DNA from: Rhodopila globiformis
GTDB lineage: Bacteria > Pseudomonadota > Alphaproteobacteria > Acetobacterales > Acetobacteraceae
Length of the DNA: 64,000 nt
Assembly: GCF_002937115.1 (NCBI RefSeq)
Contig: NZ_NHRY01000254.1
Location: forward strand, 33,533-97,532
Direction of reading: 5' to 3'
Below the pieces are notes generated by a model that did not search any database, was not told the DNA's origin, and saw nothing but the letters and a program-made list of their open reading frames with translations. A program made the position numbers and the translations under genes. Of this stretch, positions 52,541-61,349 are shown one piece after another; position 1 is the stretch's first letter, and every line of letters starts with the position of its first letter.

Positions 52541-54279
52541 AAATCATTACTCCGCAGCAGCAGGTCGTGGCGGACGGCACCGATGACGCCGCCCCAGTCC
52601 CCGGGATGGCGCTGGCGATACAGGCGCAATGACGGATACCACGGACTGTCGCGGCGCCCGGTCAGCCATCGCCAGCAGGAATCGAAACGGTCGAGCAGCC
52701 ACACCGGCTTCCCCATCGCCGCCGCCAGGTGCGCCACGGCGGTATCCACTGAAACCACCAGGTCGAGCCCCGCCACCAGCGCGGCGGTATCGGCAAAGTC
52801 CGTCACCTCGGCCATGCAGTCGGCCAGCCGCAGATCTGCCGGCGCCGCCGGGCCATCCTTCTGCAGGCTCACCAGTTGAATTCCGTCCAGCCCCGCCAGC
52901 GCGCGGAGCCGCTCCGGCGCGATCGAGCGGCGGCCATCGACCGCGGCCAGCGCCGGGTCGTTGCGGCTGCTGCCGGCCCACACCAGGCCGACGCGCAAGC
53001 CTGGCCCGGTTGCCGCCGCCAGCCGCTGTTGCCATCGCGCCGCCAGTGCGGCGTCGGCATGCAGGTAGGGGACATCGCCCGGGATCGTCGCCAGCGTGGT
53101 GCCGAACGCCAGCGGCAGGCTGAGCATCGGGCACTGGAAATCGAATGCCGGCGGCTGGTCGTCTTCCGCAACCACCTGCTCCACCCCCGGCAGCGTGCGC
53201 AGCAGGCGCACCAGCGGCTGCGGCACCGACAGGATCACCCGCAGCCCGCGCGCGGCGGCCAGCGGCGCGTAGCGGCAGAACTGCAGCGTGTCGCCGAACC
53301 CCTGTTCGGCGTGGATCAGCAGTGTCCGTCCCGCGGCGGCCTCGCCCTGCCAGCGCGGCTGGGTGAAATGGGGGCTGGCCGCGATCATCGCCGGCATCCG
53401 CCAGCGCCATTCGTATTCGCGCCAGCCGGCCGCCAGGTCGCCCTTCGCCAGCAGGGCCAGGGCGCGGTTGAAATGTGCCTCGGTCAGTTGCGGCGCCAGT
53501 GCGATGGCGCGGTCGTAGCAGGCCAGTGCCCGGTCCAGCAGTTTCTCGTCCGCCAGCAGGCCGCCGAGATTGACATAGGCGTCGATGAAGTCCGGCCGCA
53601 GCGCGATGGCCTTGACGAAGCCGATCACGGCCTCGCCCGGCTGTCCGTGCGCACGTAGGGCGTTGGCCAGGTTGTAGTGGGCCTCGGCATAGGCCGGCGT
53701 CAGGCCGACGGCCTGCCGGTAGCAGCCGATGGCCGCGTCCAGGTCGCCGCTTTCCTTGAAGGCGTTGCCGAGGTTGTTGGCCGCCTCGGCGAAATCCGGC
53801 CGCAGTGCCAGGGCTTGCCGGAAACTGGCGATCGCCGCGTCCCATTGCCGCGATGCGACCAGCGCGTTCCCCAGGTTGTTGTGCGCGTCGATGCACCCCG
53901 GATCGATCCCAAGCGCCCGCTGGTAGCAGGCGATTGCCGCATCGGTCTCGCCGCCCGCCATGCGCAGGTTGCCCAGGCGGGCCCACAGTGCCGCCGGGAC
54001 GCTTTCCCGCTCGAAGCAGGCGGCGGCCTCATCCAGCCGCCCCAGGCGGAGCCAGGCCTCGCCCAGAGCGGCGTGCAGCCCGGGGTCGCCGGGGCCGAGG
54101 CCGGCGGCACGCCGGTAGCACGCCGCGGCATCGTCCAGCCGCCCCTGCGCCGCAAGCGCGTTGCCGAGGCCCAGGTGATACGATGGCGCCGCGGCAGGTG
54201 ACCCGGACACGCCGGGCCCTGGCGGGAGGACGGCATGGCCGCCTGCCGCCACCGAACCGCGCCTTGCCCTAGCGCGCAT
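52537..54279 (-). CDS. TPR protein with GT-B-type glycosyltransferase domain (copy 3)
   Basis: 580 residues from ATG 54279, with AGGCGG 6 bases upstream; the first bases overlap the fliI 3' end by 11. It lacks the HQQQAG N-terminus of copies 1 and 2 and has fewer TPR units (about 30-300). The C-terminal domain has LLIHAEQGFGDTLQFCRY, LRVGLVWAGSSRND and DLVVSVDTAVAHLAAAMGKP. It is the first of the three after fliI and is probably the older lineage. Direct coupling to the export ATPase gene argues for a flagellar role. Confidence 0.87.
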   Translation of the reverse strand: MRARARRGSVAAGGHAVLPPGPGVSGSPAAAPSYHLGLGNALAAQGRLDDAAACYRRAAGLGPGDPGLHAALGEAWLRLGRLDEAAACFERESVPAALWARLGNLRMAGGETDAAIACYQRALGIDPGCIDAHNNLGNALVASRQWDAAIASFRQALALRPDFAEAANNLGNAFKESGDLDAAIGCYRQAVGLTPAYAEAHYNLANALRAHGQPGEAVIGFVKAIALRPDFIDAYVNLGGLLADEKLLDRALACYDRAIALAPQLTEAHFNRALALLAKGDLAAGWREYEWRWRMPAMIAASPHFTQPRWQGEAAAGRTLLIHAEQGFGDTLQFCRYAPLAAARGLRVILSVPQPLVRLLRTLPGVEQVVAEDDQPPAFDFQCPMLSLPLAFGTTLATIPGDVPYLHADAALAARWQQRLAAATGPGLRVGLVWAGSSRNDPALAAVDGRRSIAPERLRALAGLDGIQLVSLQKDGPAAPADLRLADCMAEVTDFADTAALVAGLDLVVSVDTAVAHLAAAMGKPVWLLDRFDSCWRWLTGRRDSPWYPSLRLYRQRHPGDWGGVIGAVRHDLLLRSNDL

Positions 54280-55684
54280 GGGCAACCGCCTGCCCGGCCG
54301 GCTGCGCCGGCTGCGTCGGCGGTCCGGCGCGGTCCAGGATGCGCGCCAGCGCCGCGAACGCGTCCCCGGCCGGCATCCGTTCGTCGGTCTTCTGCCCGAG
54401 GAACGCCTCGAACGTGGGGTGCTTCTCGATTGCCACGTCGACCATCGGGTCGGACCCCGCCCGGTAGGCCCCCAGCCGGATCATCTCCGCCATACGCTCA
54501 TAGGCGTCCAGCAGGCGCCGCGCCTCAGCCAGCAGGCCGTTCTCGGCGTCGCTGTGGCAGCGCGGCAGGGCGCGGCTGACCGAGCGCAGCACGTCGATCG
54601 CCGGCCAGCGGCCGCGCTCGCCGATGCGGCGGTCGAGCACGAGGTGGCCGTCCAGGATGCCGCGCACCGCGTCCGCCACCGGTTCGTCGTGGTCGTCGCC
54701 GTCGACCAGCACGGTGAAGATGGCGGTGATGTCGCCCTGCTCGCCGACGCCCGGGCCGGCGCGTTCCAGCAGCGCCGGGAGTTCTGCGAAAACGGATGGT
54801 GTGTAGGAGCGGGCAGTGGCCGGCTCCCCGGCGGCGAGGCCGATTTCCCGCTGCGCGTGCGCCAGGCGCGTGACGCTGTCCAGCAGGCACAGCACCTGCT
54901 TGCCCTGGTCGCGGAACCACTCCGCGACGCTCAACGTCGCCTGCGCGGCGCGGCGGCGGGCGAGGGCGGGCTGGTCCGAGGTGGCAACCACCACGACGGT
55001 GCGCCGCAGTCCTTCCTCGCCCAGGATGACGTCCAGGAACTCCCGCAGTTCGCGGCCGCGCTCGCCAATCAGGCCGACGACGATGACGTCAGCGGCGACG
55101 AAGCGCGCCAGCATGCCCATCAGCGTCGATTTGCCGACGCCGGAGGCGGCGAACACGCCCAGCCGCTGGCCGCGGCACAGCGGCACGAAGGTATCCAGCA
55201 CCCGCAGGCCGGTTTCCAGCCGCTGCCCCATCAGGTGTCTGCGAAACGCAGCAGGAGCTGCGCGGCGGAGCGGCATTGGGTGGATGCCTTGCGGTAACGG
55301 CCCGCGGTCGTCGACCGGGTGCCCAAGGCCGTCCACGACCCGGCCGAGCCATGCGAAACAAGGATACAGAACTGGCGACTCGGCCAGGGTGACGCGCGCG
55401 CCCGGAACCAGCCCATCGCTGCGCCCCTCCGGCATGACGGTCACGTTGTCCTCGGCGAACGCCACCACCTCGCCCGGCAGGTCTTCGTCGTGCCGCTCGA
55501 TCACGACGCGGTCGCCCAGGGCCACCGCGCGGCCAAGCCCGCTGACGCTGAGGGCCGCGCCGCGTACGCCATCCAGGCGGCCCCATTGCCTGATCCGGCG
55601 AAGGCGTGCGAACTGCTGCGGCAAATCAGCCAGGCTGAGGCTGCTGGCCAGCGGGCCGGCGTCAAGGACAAGGGAAGCGGTCAT
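54269..55684 (-). CDS. fliI: Flagellar export ATPase FliI
   Basis: 471 residues from ATG 55684 (an upstream ATG at 55732 would add 16). Walker A is AASGVGKST at 179-187, Walker B is VLCLLDSVTR, and LIGERGRELREFLD is the FliI/beta-ATPase signature. The C-terminal part has AYRAGSDPMVDVAI, typical of type III export ATPases. It unfolds and releases export substrates at the base of the flagellum. It is the first gene of a minus-strand operon continuing with the three glycosyltransferases and a methyltransferase, and is divergent from flgB. Confidence 0.95.
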   Translation of the reverse strand: MTASLVLDAGPLASSLSLADLPQQFARLRRIRQWGRLDGVRGAALSVSGLGRAVALGDRVVIERHDEDLPGEVVAFAEDNVTVMPEGRSDGLVPGARVTLAESPVLYPCFAWLGRVVDGLGHPVDDRGPLPQGIHPMPLRRAAPAAFRRHLMGQRLETGLRVLDTFVPLCRGQRLGVFAASGVGKSTLMGMLARFVAADVIVVGLIGERGRELREFLDVILGEEGLRRTVVVVATSDQPALARRRAAQATLSVAEWFRDQGKQVLCLLDSVTRLAHAQREIGLAAGEPATARSYTPSVFAELPALLERAGPGVGEQGDITAIFTVLVDGDDHDEPVADAVRGILDGHLVLDRRIGERGRWPAIDVLRSVSRALPRCHSDAENGLLAEARRLLDAYERMAEMIRLGAYRAGSDPMVDVAIEKHPTFEAFLGQKTDERMPAGDAFAALARILDRAGPPTQPAQPAGQAVAHAR

Positions 55685-55732
55685 CTCGGCGAAACGAGAT
55701 AATGGAATCAACCAACGGTTTGCAAACGGCAA

Positions 55733-55761
55733 TTTGCGAAAGCGAATCTTTTTGCGAAAAC
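55733..55761 (+). promoter_or_regulatory. Two TTTGCGAAA motifs between fliI and flgB
   Basis: TTTGCGAAAGC at 55733 and TTTGCGAAAAC at 55751 are near-copies of the motif found at four other flagellar and chemotaxis sites, 18 bases apart. The second lies 81 bases before flgB, nearly the same spacing as copy 2 to cheY (82). A weaker form (ATTGCGAAACC) is at 55818. Confidence 0.5.
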
Positions 55762-55831
55762 CCTGGACTCGAACTCACGAGACCGTTATAGGTCTGCTTC
55801 CGAACGATGTCGCAAGAATTGCGAAACCAAA

Positions 55832-56260
55832 ATGCTAGAAAACATTGATCTGTTCCGCCTGGCCGGCGAGCGGATGCGCTACCTGACGCAACGCCAGTCA
55901 GTCATCGCCCGCAATATCGCCAACGCCGACACGCCAGGCTACCAGGCCCAGGACGTCGCGCCTTTCAGCTTCGACAGCGCCCTGCTGCGGGCCGGCAATA
56001 CGGCCGAGAACGCGGGACAGGCGCCGGCGCTGAACCTTGTCCGCACCAACCCCGAACACATCGCGCTGACGCTGGCCAACCAGGTCGCGCAGGTGACCAG
56101 CCGGACGTCGTCCTATGCCGAGAAGCCCGACGGCAACACTGTTTCGATCGAGCAGCAGATGATCAAGTCCGCCGACGTCAGCAACGGCTTCGCGCTCGCC
56201 AGCGCGGCCTACACCAAGACCCTCAGCCTGATGGAAACCGCGATCGATCCCGGCAAATGA
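55832..56260 (+). CDS. flgB: Flagellar basal-body rod protein FlgB
   Basis: 142 residues. The N-terminal QRQSVIARNIANADTPGYQA is the rod/hook family signature. The C-terminal EQQMIKSADVSNGFALASAAY forms the matching helix. FlgB is the first proximal rod protein. First gene of the export and basal-body operon; its stop overlaps flgC by 4 bases. Confidence 0.95.
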   Translation: MLENIDLFRLAGERMRYLTQRQSVIARNIANADTPGYQAQDVAPFSFDSALLRAGNTAENAGQAPALNLVRTNPEHIALTLANQVAQVTSRTSSYAEKPDGNTVSIEQQMIKSADVSNGFALASAAYTKTLSLMETAIDPGK

Positions 56261-56697
56261 GCATGATTTTTCCCATCAGCGGCACCGGCCCGCTGTCCCA
56301 GGCGATGGTGACCGCGGCATCGGCGATGCGGGCGCAGTCCACGCGCATGCGCCTCGTCGCCGAGAACCTCGCGAACGCCGACTCCACCGCCGCGGTGCCC
56401 GACGGCACGCCGTACCAGCGCAAGGTGATGAGCTTCGAGCAGTCGGTGGACAAGGCGACCAACGCCGCGGTCGTGCAGCCGGGGCCGATCACCACCGACC
56501 CGGCGCCGTTCCGCAGCGTCTACGCTCCGTCCTCCCCGGCGGCGAACGCCAAGGGCTATGTCAGCATGCCCAACGTCTCGCCGGTGCTGGAACTCGCCGA
56601 CATGCGCGAGGCGGAACGCTCGTACGAAGCCAATCTCGCCACGCTCAACCAGGCGCGCTCGATGATCGCCAAGACCCTCGACATTCTGAAGGCCTAG
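56257..56697 (+). CDS. flgC: Flagellar basal-body rod protein FlgC
   Basis: 146 residues. RMRLVAENLANADSTAAVP is the rod signature with an altered end (most FlgC have NxxTPGYR-like). GYVSMPNVSPVLELADMREA and SYEANLATLNQARSM are typical of FlgC. Proximal rod component. Overlaps flgB and is followed by fliE after 4 bases. Confidence 0.95.
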   Translation: MSMIFPISGTGPLSQAMVTAASAMRAQSTRMRLVAENLANADSTAAVPDGTPYQRKVMSFEQSVDKATNAAVVQPGPITTDPAPFRSVYAPSSPAANAKGYVSMPNVSPVLELADMREAERSYEANLATLNQARSMIAKTLDILKA

Positions 56698-56701
56698 AGA
56701 C

Positions 56702-56998
56702 ATGACCCCGATCGCATCGATTTTCCCGGTCTCCCAGGTCGCGGGCGCCTACCAGGGCACGGTGACCGCCACCAGCGGCGCCGGCGACTTTGAAAGCATG
56801 GCCAGCGACGCCGCGCGATCGGCGATCAAGAACCTGCGGCAGGCCGAGCAGACCACCGCCGCCGGGGTTGCCGGCAAGGCCGACGTGCAGTCCGTCGTCG
56901 AGGCGCTCAGCAACGCGCAAATCACGATGCAGTCGGTCATCGCCGTGCGCGACAAGGTGCTGACCGCCTACAACGACATCATGCACATGTCGATTTGA
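56702..56998 (+). CDS. fliE: Flagellar hook-basal body protein FliE
   Basis: 98 residues. Small helical protein with SAIKNLRQAEQTTAAGVAG, DVQSVVEALSNAQITMQSVI and VLTAYNDIMHMSI, the FliE end motif. FliE joins the MS ring to the rod. It lies between flgC and fliQ as usual in alphaproteobacteria. Confidence 0.95.
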   Translation: MTPIASIFPVSQVAGAYQGTVTATSGAGDFESMASDAARSAIKNLRQAEQTTAAGVAGKADVQSVVEALSNAQITMQSVIAVRDKVLTAYNDIMHMSI

Positions 56999-57022
56999 CC
57001 GGGCCCGGGCGGAGCGGCGGCG

Positions 57023-57286
57023 ATGGGTGAAGGCGACGTCGTCGAGATCCTGCGCTTCGGCTTCTACACGCTGGCGGTGATGGTCGGGCCGGCGCTGATC
57101 GCGGCGCTGGTGACCGGCCTGGTGATCAGCATCCTGCAGACGCTGACGCAGATCCAGGAAATGACCCTGGCCAACGTGCCGAAGATATTCATCACCATGA
57201 TCGTCATCATGCTGTTCCTGCCGCTGTCGTTTTCCGCATTGAAGGCGTTCATGGACCAGATCGTGCAGATGATCGTCGGCATCTGA
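57023..57286 (+). CDS. fliQ: Flagellar export protein FliQ
   Basis: 87 residues with two membrane helices (ALIAALVTGLVISILQTLTQ and ITMIVIMLFLPLSF). QTLTQIQEMTLANVPK is the FliQ signature. Part of the FliPQR export gate in the membrane. It starts 24 bases after fliE. No fliP is in the window. Confidence 0.95.
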   Translation: MGEGDVVEILRFGFYTLAVMVGPALIAALVTGLVISILQTLTQIQEMTLANVPKIFITMIVIMLFLPLSFSALKAFMDQIVQMIVGI

Positions 57287-57289
57287 CCC

Positions 57290-59386
57290 ATGTCGGGCAG
57301 CGCCACGCCGCTTCGCAGCCAGCCTACCGTCCTGGATCGGCTGCGCCAGATCTTCGGCCACCAGGATATCCTGTTCGCCGCCGGGATGATCGCGCTGGTC
57401 GCGGTCCTGGTGCTGCCGATGCCGACGATGGTCGTCGACGTCGGCCTGGCGACGTCGATCACGCTGTCGGTGCTGATCCTGATGGTGGCGTTGTGGATCG
57501 ACAAGCCGCTGGACTTCTCCAGCTTCCCGACGGTCCTGCTGGTGGTGACGCTGCTGCGCCTGTCGCTCGACCTGGCGACGACGCGGCTGATCCTGACGAA
57601 CGGCCACCACGGGCTGGATGCCGCCGGCTCCGTCATCAACGGGTTTGCCAGCTTCATCGTCGGCGGCGACTTCGTCATCGGCGTCGTGGTGTTCGCCATC
57701 CTGATCGTCATCAATTTCATGGTGATCACCAAGGGCGCCGGCCGCATTGCCGAGGTCGCCGCGCGCTTCTCGCTGGACGCCATGCCTGGCAAGCAGATGG
57801 CGATCGACGCGGACCTGTCGGCAGGCCTGATCACGGACCAGGTCGCCCGCGCCCGCCGCCGGGAACTGGAGGAAGAAAGCTCGTTCTTCGGCGCCATGGA
57901 CGGCGCTTCGAAATTCGTCCGCGGCGACGCGATCGCCTCGATCATCATTACGCTGGTGAATGTCGCCGGCGGCATCATCATCGGCACGCTGCGGCACGGC
58001 CTGGCGATCAGCCAGGCCGCCACGTTCTACACCACGCTGACCATCGGCGAGGGCATCGTCAGCCAGATCCCGGCGCTGATCGTCAGCCTGGGCGCCGGCA
58101 TGCTGGTGTCGAAAGGGGCGGGGCGCGGCTCGGCCGACCGGGCGTTCGTGTCGCAGCTCAGCAACCAGTCGAAGCCGCTGTTCCTGGCCTCGGCGATGGC
58201 CGGCTTGTTCGCGCTGCTGCCGGGGCTGCCGTTCCTGCCGTTCGCCGCCCTGGCCGGGATAACCGCCGGCGCCGCGGTGCTGGTGCGGAAGGGGGATCAG
58301 CGCCGCACCCAGGATGCGGCGGCGAAGGCCCGCAGCGAGGCCGGCGACAAGCCGCAGGAGGAGCCGATCCAGGAGCTGATGCGCATCGACGACATCCGGA
58401 TCGAACTCGGGATGGGGCTGATATCGGCGGCGCAGGGCGACAACGGGCTGACCGAGAAGATCCGCAAGCTGCGCCGCTCGATTGCCATGGATTACGGGTT
58501 CCTGCTGCCGGCGGTGCGGATCAAGGACAACCTGGAGCTCAACAACAGCGAATACTCCCTGCAGGTCTTCGGCGTGGAGGTTGCGCGCGAAACCATGGAG
58601 CTGGGCCGCCTGCTGGCGTTCTCGCCGGGCGGGCAGAAGCTGCAGATCGCCGGCAAGGACACGCTGGAGCCGTCGTTCCGGATTCCGGCACGCTGGATCG
58701 TGCCGGCGCAGCAGCAGGAGGCGGCGCAGCAGGGACTGACCGTCGTCGACGTCGAGACCGTGCTGACCACCCACCTGTCCGAAACGATCAAGGCGCACAT
58801 GAGCCAGCTGCTGACCTATTCGGCGACGCAGAAGCTGCTGGACAACCTTGGCCCGGAAAACCAGAAGCTGGTGCAGGACCTGATCCCCGGCCTGGTGCCG
58901 CTGACGACGCTGCAGAAGGTCCTCGCCAACCTGCTGGCCGAGCGGATCTCGATCCGCCACCTGACGCTGATCCTGGAGGCGATGCATGAAGCGGCCAGCT
59001 TCACCCGCAACGTGCGGCTGATGACCGAGCACGTGCGCAGCCGGCTGGCCTTGCAGATCAGCCGCTCGCTGCTGGGCGAGGACGGGTTCATCTCGGTCAT
59101 TCCGCTGTCGCCGCAGTGGGAGCGGGAACTGAACGAGGCGATCATCGTCGACGGCGACCAGCGGACGTTCGTGCTGTCGCCGTCGCGCACGCAGGAATTC
59201 GTGCAGGTCGTCCGCGCCAAGCTGGCGGCGGCCACGGCGCGCGGCACCTGGCCGGCGATCCTGACCAGCGGCGAGGTCCGGCCGTTCGTGCGGACGCTGG
59301 TGGAACGCATCAACCCGACGATTTCGGTGATCGCGCATGCCGAGGTGCACCAGCGCAGCAAGCTGCGCACGGTGGACCAGATCTAG
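57290..59386 (+). CDS. flhA: Flagellar export gate protein FlhA
   Basis: 698 residues. The N-terminal 330 residues hold eight membrane helices and the FHIPEP-like cytoplasmic loop (MPGKQMAIDADLSAGLI, RRRELEEESSFFGAMDGASK). The C-terminal 350 residues are the cytoplasmic ring that docks chaperone complexes (KLRRSIAMDYGFLLPAVRI, LTLILEAMHEAASF). It drives protein export using the proton gradient. Three bases after fliQ. Confidence 0.96.
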   Translation: MSGSATPLRSQPTVLDRLRQIFGHQDILFAAGMIALVAVLVLPMPTMVVDVGLATSITLSVLILMVALWIDKPLDFSSFPTVLLVVTLLRLSLDLATTRLILTNGHHGLDAAGSVINGFASFIVGGDFVIGVVVFAILIVINFMVITKGAGRIAEVAARFSLDAMPGKQMAIDADLSAGLITDQVARARRRELEEESSFFGAMDGASKFVRGDAIASIIITLVNVAGGIIIGTLRHGLAISQAATFYTTLTIGEGIVSQIPALIVSLGAGMLVSKGAGRGSADRAFVSQLSNQSKPLFLASAMAGLFALLPGLPFLPFAALAGITAGAAVLVRKGDQRRTQDAAAKARSEAGDKPQEEPIQELMRIDDIRIELGMGLISAAQGDNGLTEKIRKLRRSIAMDYGFLLPAVRIKDNLELNNSEYSLQVFGVEVARETMELGRLLAFSPGGQKLQIAGKDTLEPSFRIPARWIVPAQQQEAAQQGLTVVDVETVLTTHLSETIKAHMSQLLTYSATQKLLDNLGPENQKLVQDLIPGLVPLTTLQKVLANLLAERISIRHLTLILEAMHEAASFTRNVRLMTEHVRSRLALQISRSLLGEDGFISVIPLSPQWERELNEAIIVDGDQRTFVLSPSRTQEFVQVVRAKLAAATARGTWPAILTSGEVRPFVRTLVERINPTISVIAHAEVHQRSKLRTVDQI

Positions 59387-59393
59387 CGCCGGC

Positions 59394-60179
59394 ATGATGC
59401 ATTTCTCGCTCTCGGACTGGCTGACTCTGGAGGTCTATCGCACGTTCCTGGTGTTCGTCCGCGTCGGCGCGGCATTCCTGCTGTTGCCTGGCTTCGGCGA
59501 GCCGTTCCTGCCGACGCAGATGCGCATCCTGGCGGCCTTCGCCGTCGCGGTGTGCGTGGCGCCGGTGGTCGCCGGGATGCCGGCCGCGCTGCCCAACAAT
59601 TTGCAGATGCTGCTGGGCGTGGTTGCGGAGGCGGTCACCGGTACGCTGCTCGGCACGGTCAGCCGCACCGTGATCTCCGGCGTCATGTTGGCGGGCCAGG
59701 TCATCAGCCAGAACGTCGGGCTGTCGAATGTCTTCACGGCCGGGCTGGCGATTGACGAAACGACCAGCCTGGGCGCCATGCTGTATGCGGGCATCGTGGC
59801 GATCCTGTTCGCGTCGCATGGCCATTATCTCATCCTGCGGTCCCTGGCCGACAGCTACAACCTGATTCCGCCCGGGCATTTTCCCGAGGTGTCGGCGAGC
59901 GCCCGGGCGGTGATCGCGGCGGGGCTGCGCTGCTTCCGGTCCGGCGGACAGCTCGCCCTGCCGTTCCTGTTGCTGGGCCTGATCTTCAACGCCTCGCTGG
60001 CGGCGGTGAACCGCGCGATGCCGGCGCTGCCGGTCTTCATGATCGCCAATCCGGCGCTGGTGATGCTGGGATTGTATCTTCTGGCGGCGACGGTTCCCGG
60101 CCTGCTGGGCCACGGCCTGGAGGGATGGTCGGACCTGCCGTCGCTGCTGCGCGCAGCGGGATCCGTCTCCGGTGGCTGA
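59394..60179 (+). CDS. fliR: Flagellar export protein FliR
   Basis: 261 residues from ATG 59394 (ATG 59397 follows at once). Six membrane helices; ISGVMLAGQVISQNVGLS and ALPFLLLGLIFNASLAAVNR are the FliR signatures. Part of the export gate with FliP and FliQ. Its end overlaps flhB by 8 bases. Confidence 0.95.
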   Translation: MMHFSLSDWLTLEVYRTFLVFVRVGAAFLLLPGFGEPFLPTQMRILAAFAVAVCVAPVVAGMPAALPNNLQMLLGVVAEAVTGTLLGTVSRTVISGVMLAGQVISQNVGLSNVFTAGLAIDETTSLGAMLYAGIVAILFASHGHYLILRSLADSYNLIPPGHFPEVSASARAVIAAGLRCFRSGGQLALPFLLLGLIFNASLAAVNRAMPALPVFMIANPALVMLGLYLLAATVPGLLGHGLEGWSDLPSLLRAAGSVSGG

Positions 60180-61257
60180 AACCGACAGCGAAGACCGAAC
60201 ATTCGAAGCGTCCGCGCGCAAGCTTGCCCAGGCCCGCGAGCGTGGCGAGGTGCCGGTTTCCCGCGAGGGCGCCCAGGCCGGCGTTTACATCGCGGCGCTG
60301 GTGGCGATCGTGCTGACGGCCGGGACGACGGTCGCGCAGATCCGCGACATCCTGCTGCCGATGCTCGACCAGCCCGATGGCCTGATCAATGCCACGCCCG
60401 CCGGCCTGCAAGCGGCGGCGCTCGCGGTGTGCAAGGCGATCGGGCTTGCGATCGCGCCGGTTTTCGCGCTGCTGATCGGCGCGACGTTGCTGCCCTATGT
60501 GCTGCAGGGGTCGATCACGTTGTCGCTCGAACGGCTCGGCTTCAAGCCGTCGCACCTTTCGCCGGCGGAGGCGGTGAAGCGCACCTTCAGTCCCCGGGCG
60601 CTGTTCGAATTCGCCAAGAGCCTGCTGAAGGTCTTGGTCATTGCCGTGACGTGCTACGTCCTGGCCCGGCCGCTGTACCAGGAATCCATGAGCCTGGTCG
60701 GCGCCGATTTCTCGGTGCTGCCGCACCTGCTGCAGGCAGCCGTCACCAAGATGCTGCTGGCGGCGACATTGTCGGCGGTCATCATTGCCGGCGTCGACGT
60801 TCCGTTCCAGCACCTGTCGTTTCTTCGCCGCATGCGCATGACCCGGGAGGAAATGAAGGAGGAGATGCGGTCGGTCGAAGGCGACCCGCACGTCAAGGGG
60901 CGGCTGAAGCGGCTGCGCCGCCAGCGTGCCCGCCGGCGGATGATGCACGACGTGCCCAAGGCCACCGTCGTCATCACCAACCCGACCCATGTCGCGGTCG
61001 CCCTTCGGTACGAACGCGGCAAGGACGCCGCGCCGGTCGTCCTGGCGAAAGGCGCCGATCTGGTTGCCCTCCGCATCAAGGAAGTCGCTCGAAAAAGCGA
61101 TGTGCCAATCTCGGAGAGTCCGCCTCTGGCGCGGGCGCTCTACAGCGCGGTTGAGATCGGCGAGATGATTCCACGGGAACACTTCGAGGCGGTGGCGAAG
61201 ATCATCGGGATCGTGTGGGCGCGGCGCCAGAAAGGGACCTTCCGGAATCAAAATTGA
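60172..61257 (+). CDS. flhB: Flagellar export switch protein FlhB
   Basis: 361 residues from a GTG at 60172. Four membrane helices occupy about 35-215. The cytoplasmic tail holds the self-cleavage motif NPTH at 270-273 (VVITNPTHVAVALRYE), the switch acted on by FliK. EEMKEEMRSVEGDPHVKGRL is the linker signature. It controls the change from hook to filament export. Last gene of the flgB-flhB operon. Confidence 0.96.
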   Translation: MAETDSEDRTFEASARKLAQARERGEVPVSREGAQAGVYIAALVAIVLTAGTTVAQIRDILLPMLDQPDGLINATPAGLQAAALAVCKAIGLAIAPVFALLIGATLLPYVLQGSITLSLERLGFKPSHLSPAEAVKRTFSPRALFEFAKSLLKVLVIAVTCYVLARPLYQESMSLVGADFSVLPHLLQAAVTKMLLAATLSAVIIAGVDVPFQHLSFLRRMRMTREEMKEEMRSVEGDPHVKGRLKRLRRQRARRRMMHDVPKATVVITNPTHVAVALRYERGKDAAPVVLAKGADLVALRIKEVARKSDVPISESPPLARALYSAVEIGEMIPREHFEAVAKIIGIVWARRQKGTFRNQN

Positions 61258-61349
61258 TGCAGCGGCAATGCCGCTTCTGCTAGAGCATCTGCCGGCGTCG
61301 AACGTGCCTGCCGTCGTTCCGACCGATCCAGTGCCGGGTATGACCACTT

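Noticed and set aside
56645..59395. Open frame of about 900 residues antisense to flhA
   Set aside because: Shadow frame with Arg/Asp/His/Gln-rich composition; flhA on the other strand is certain.
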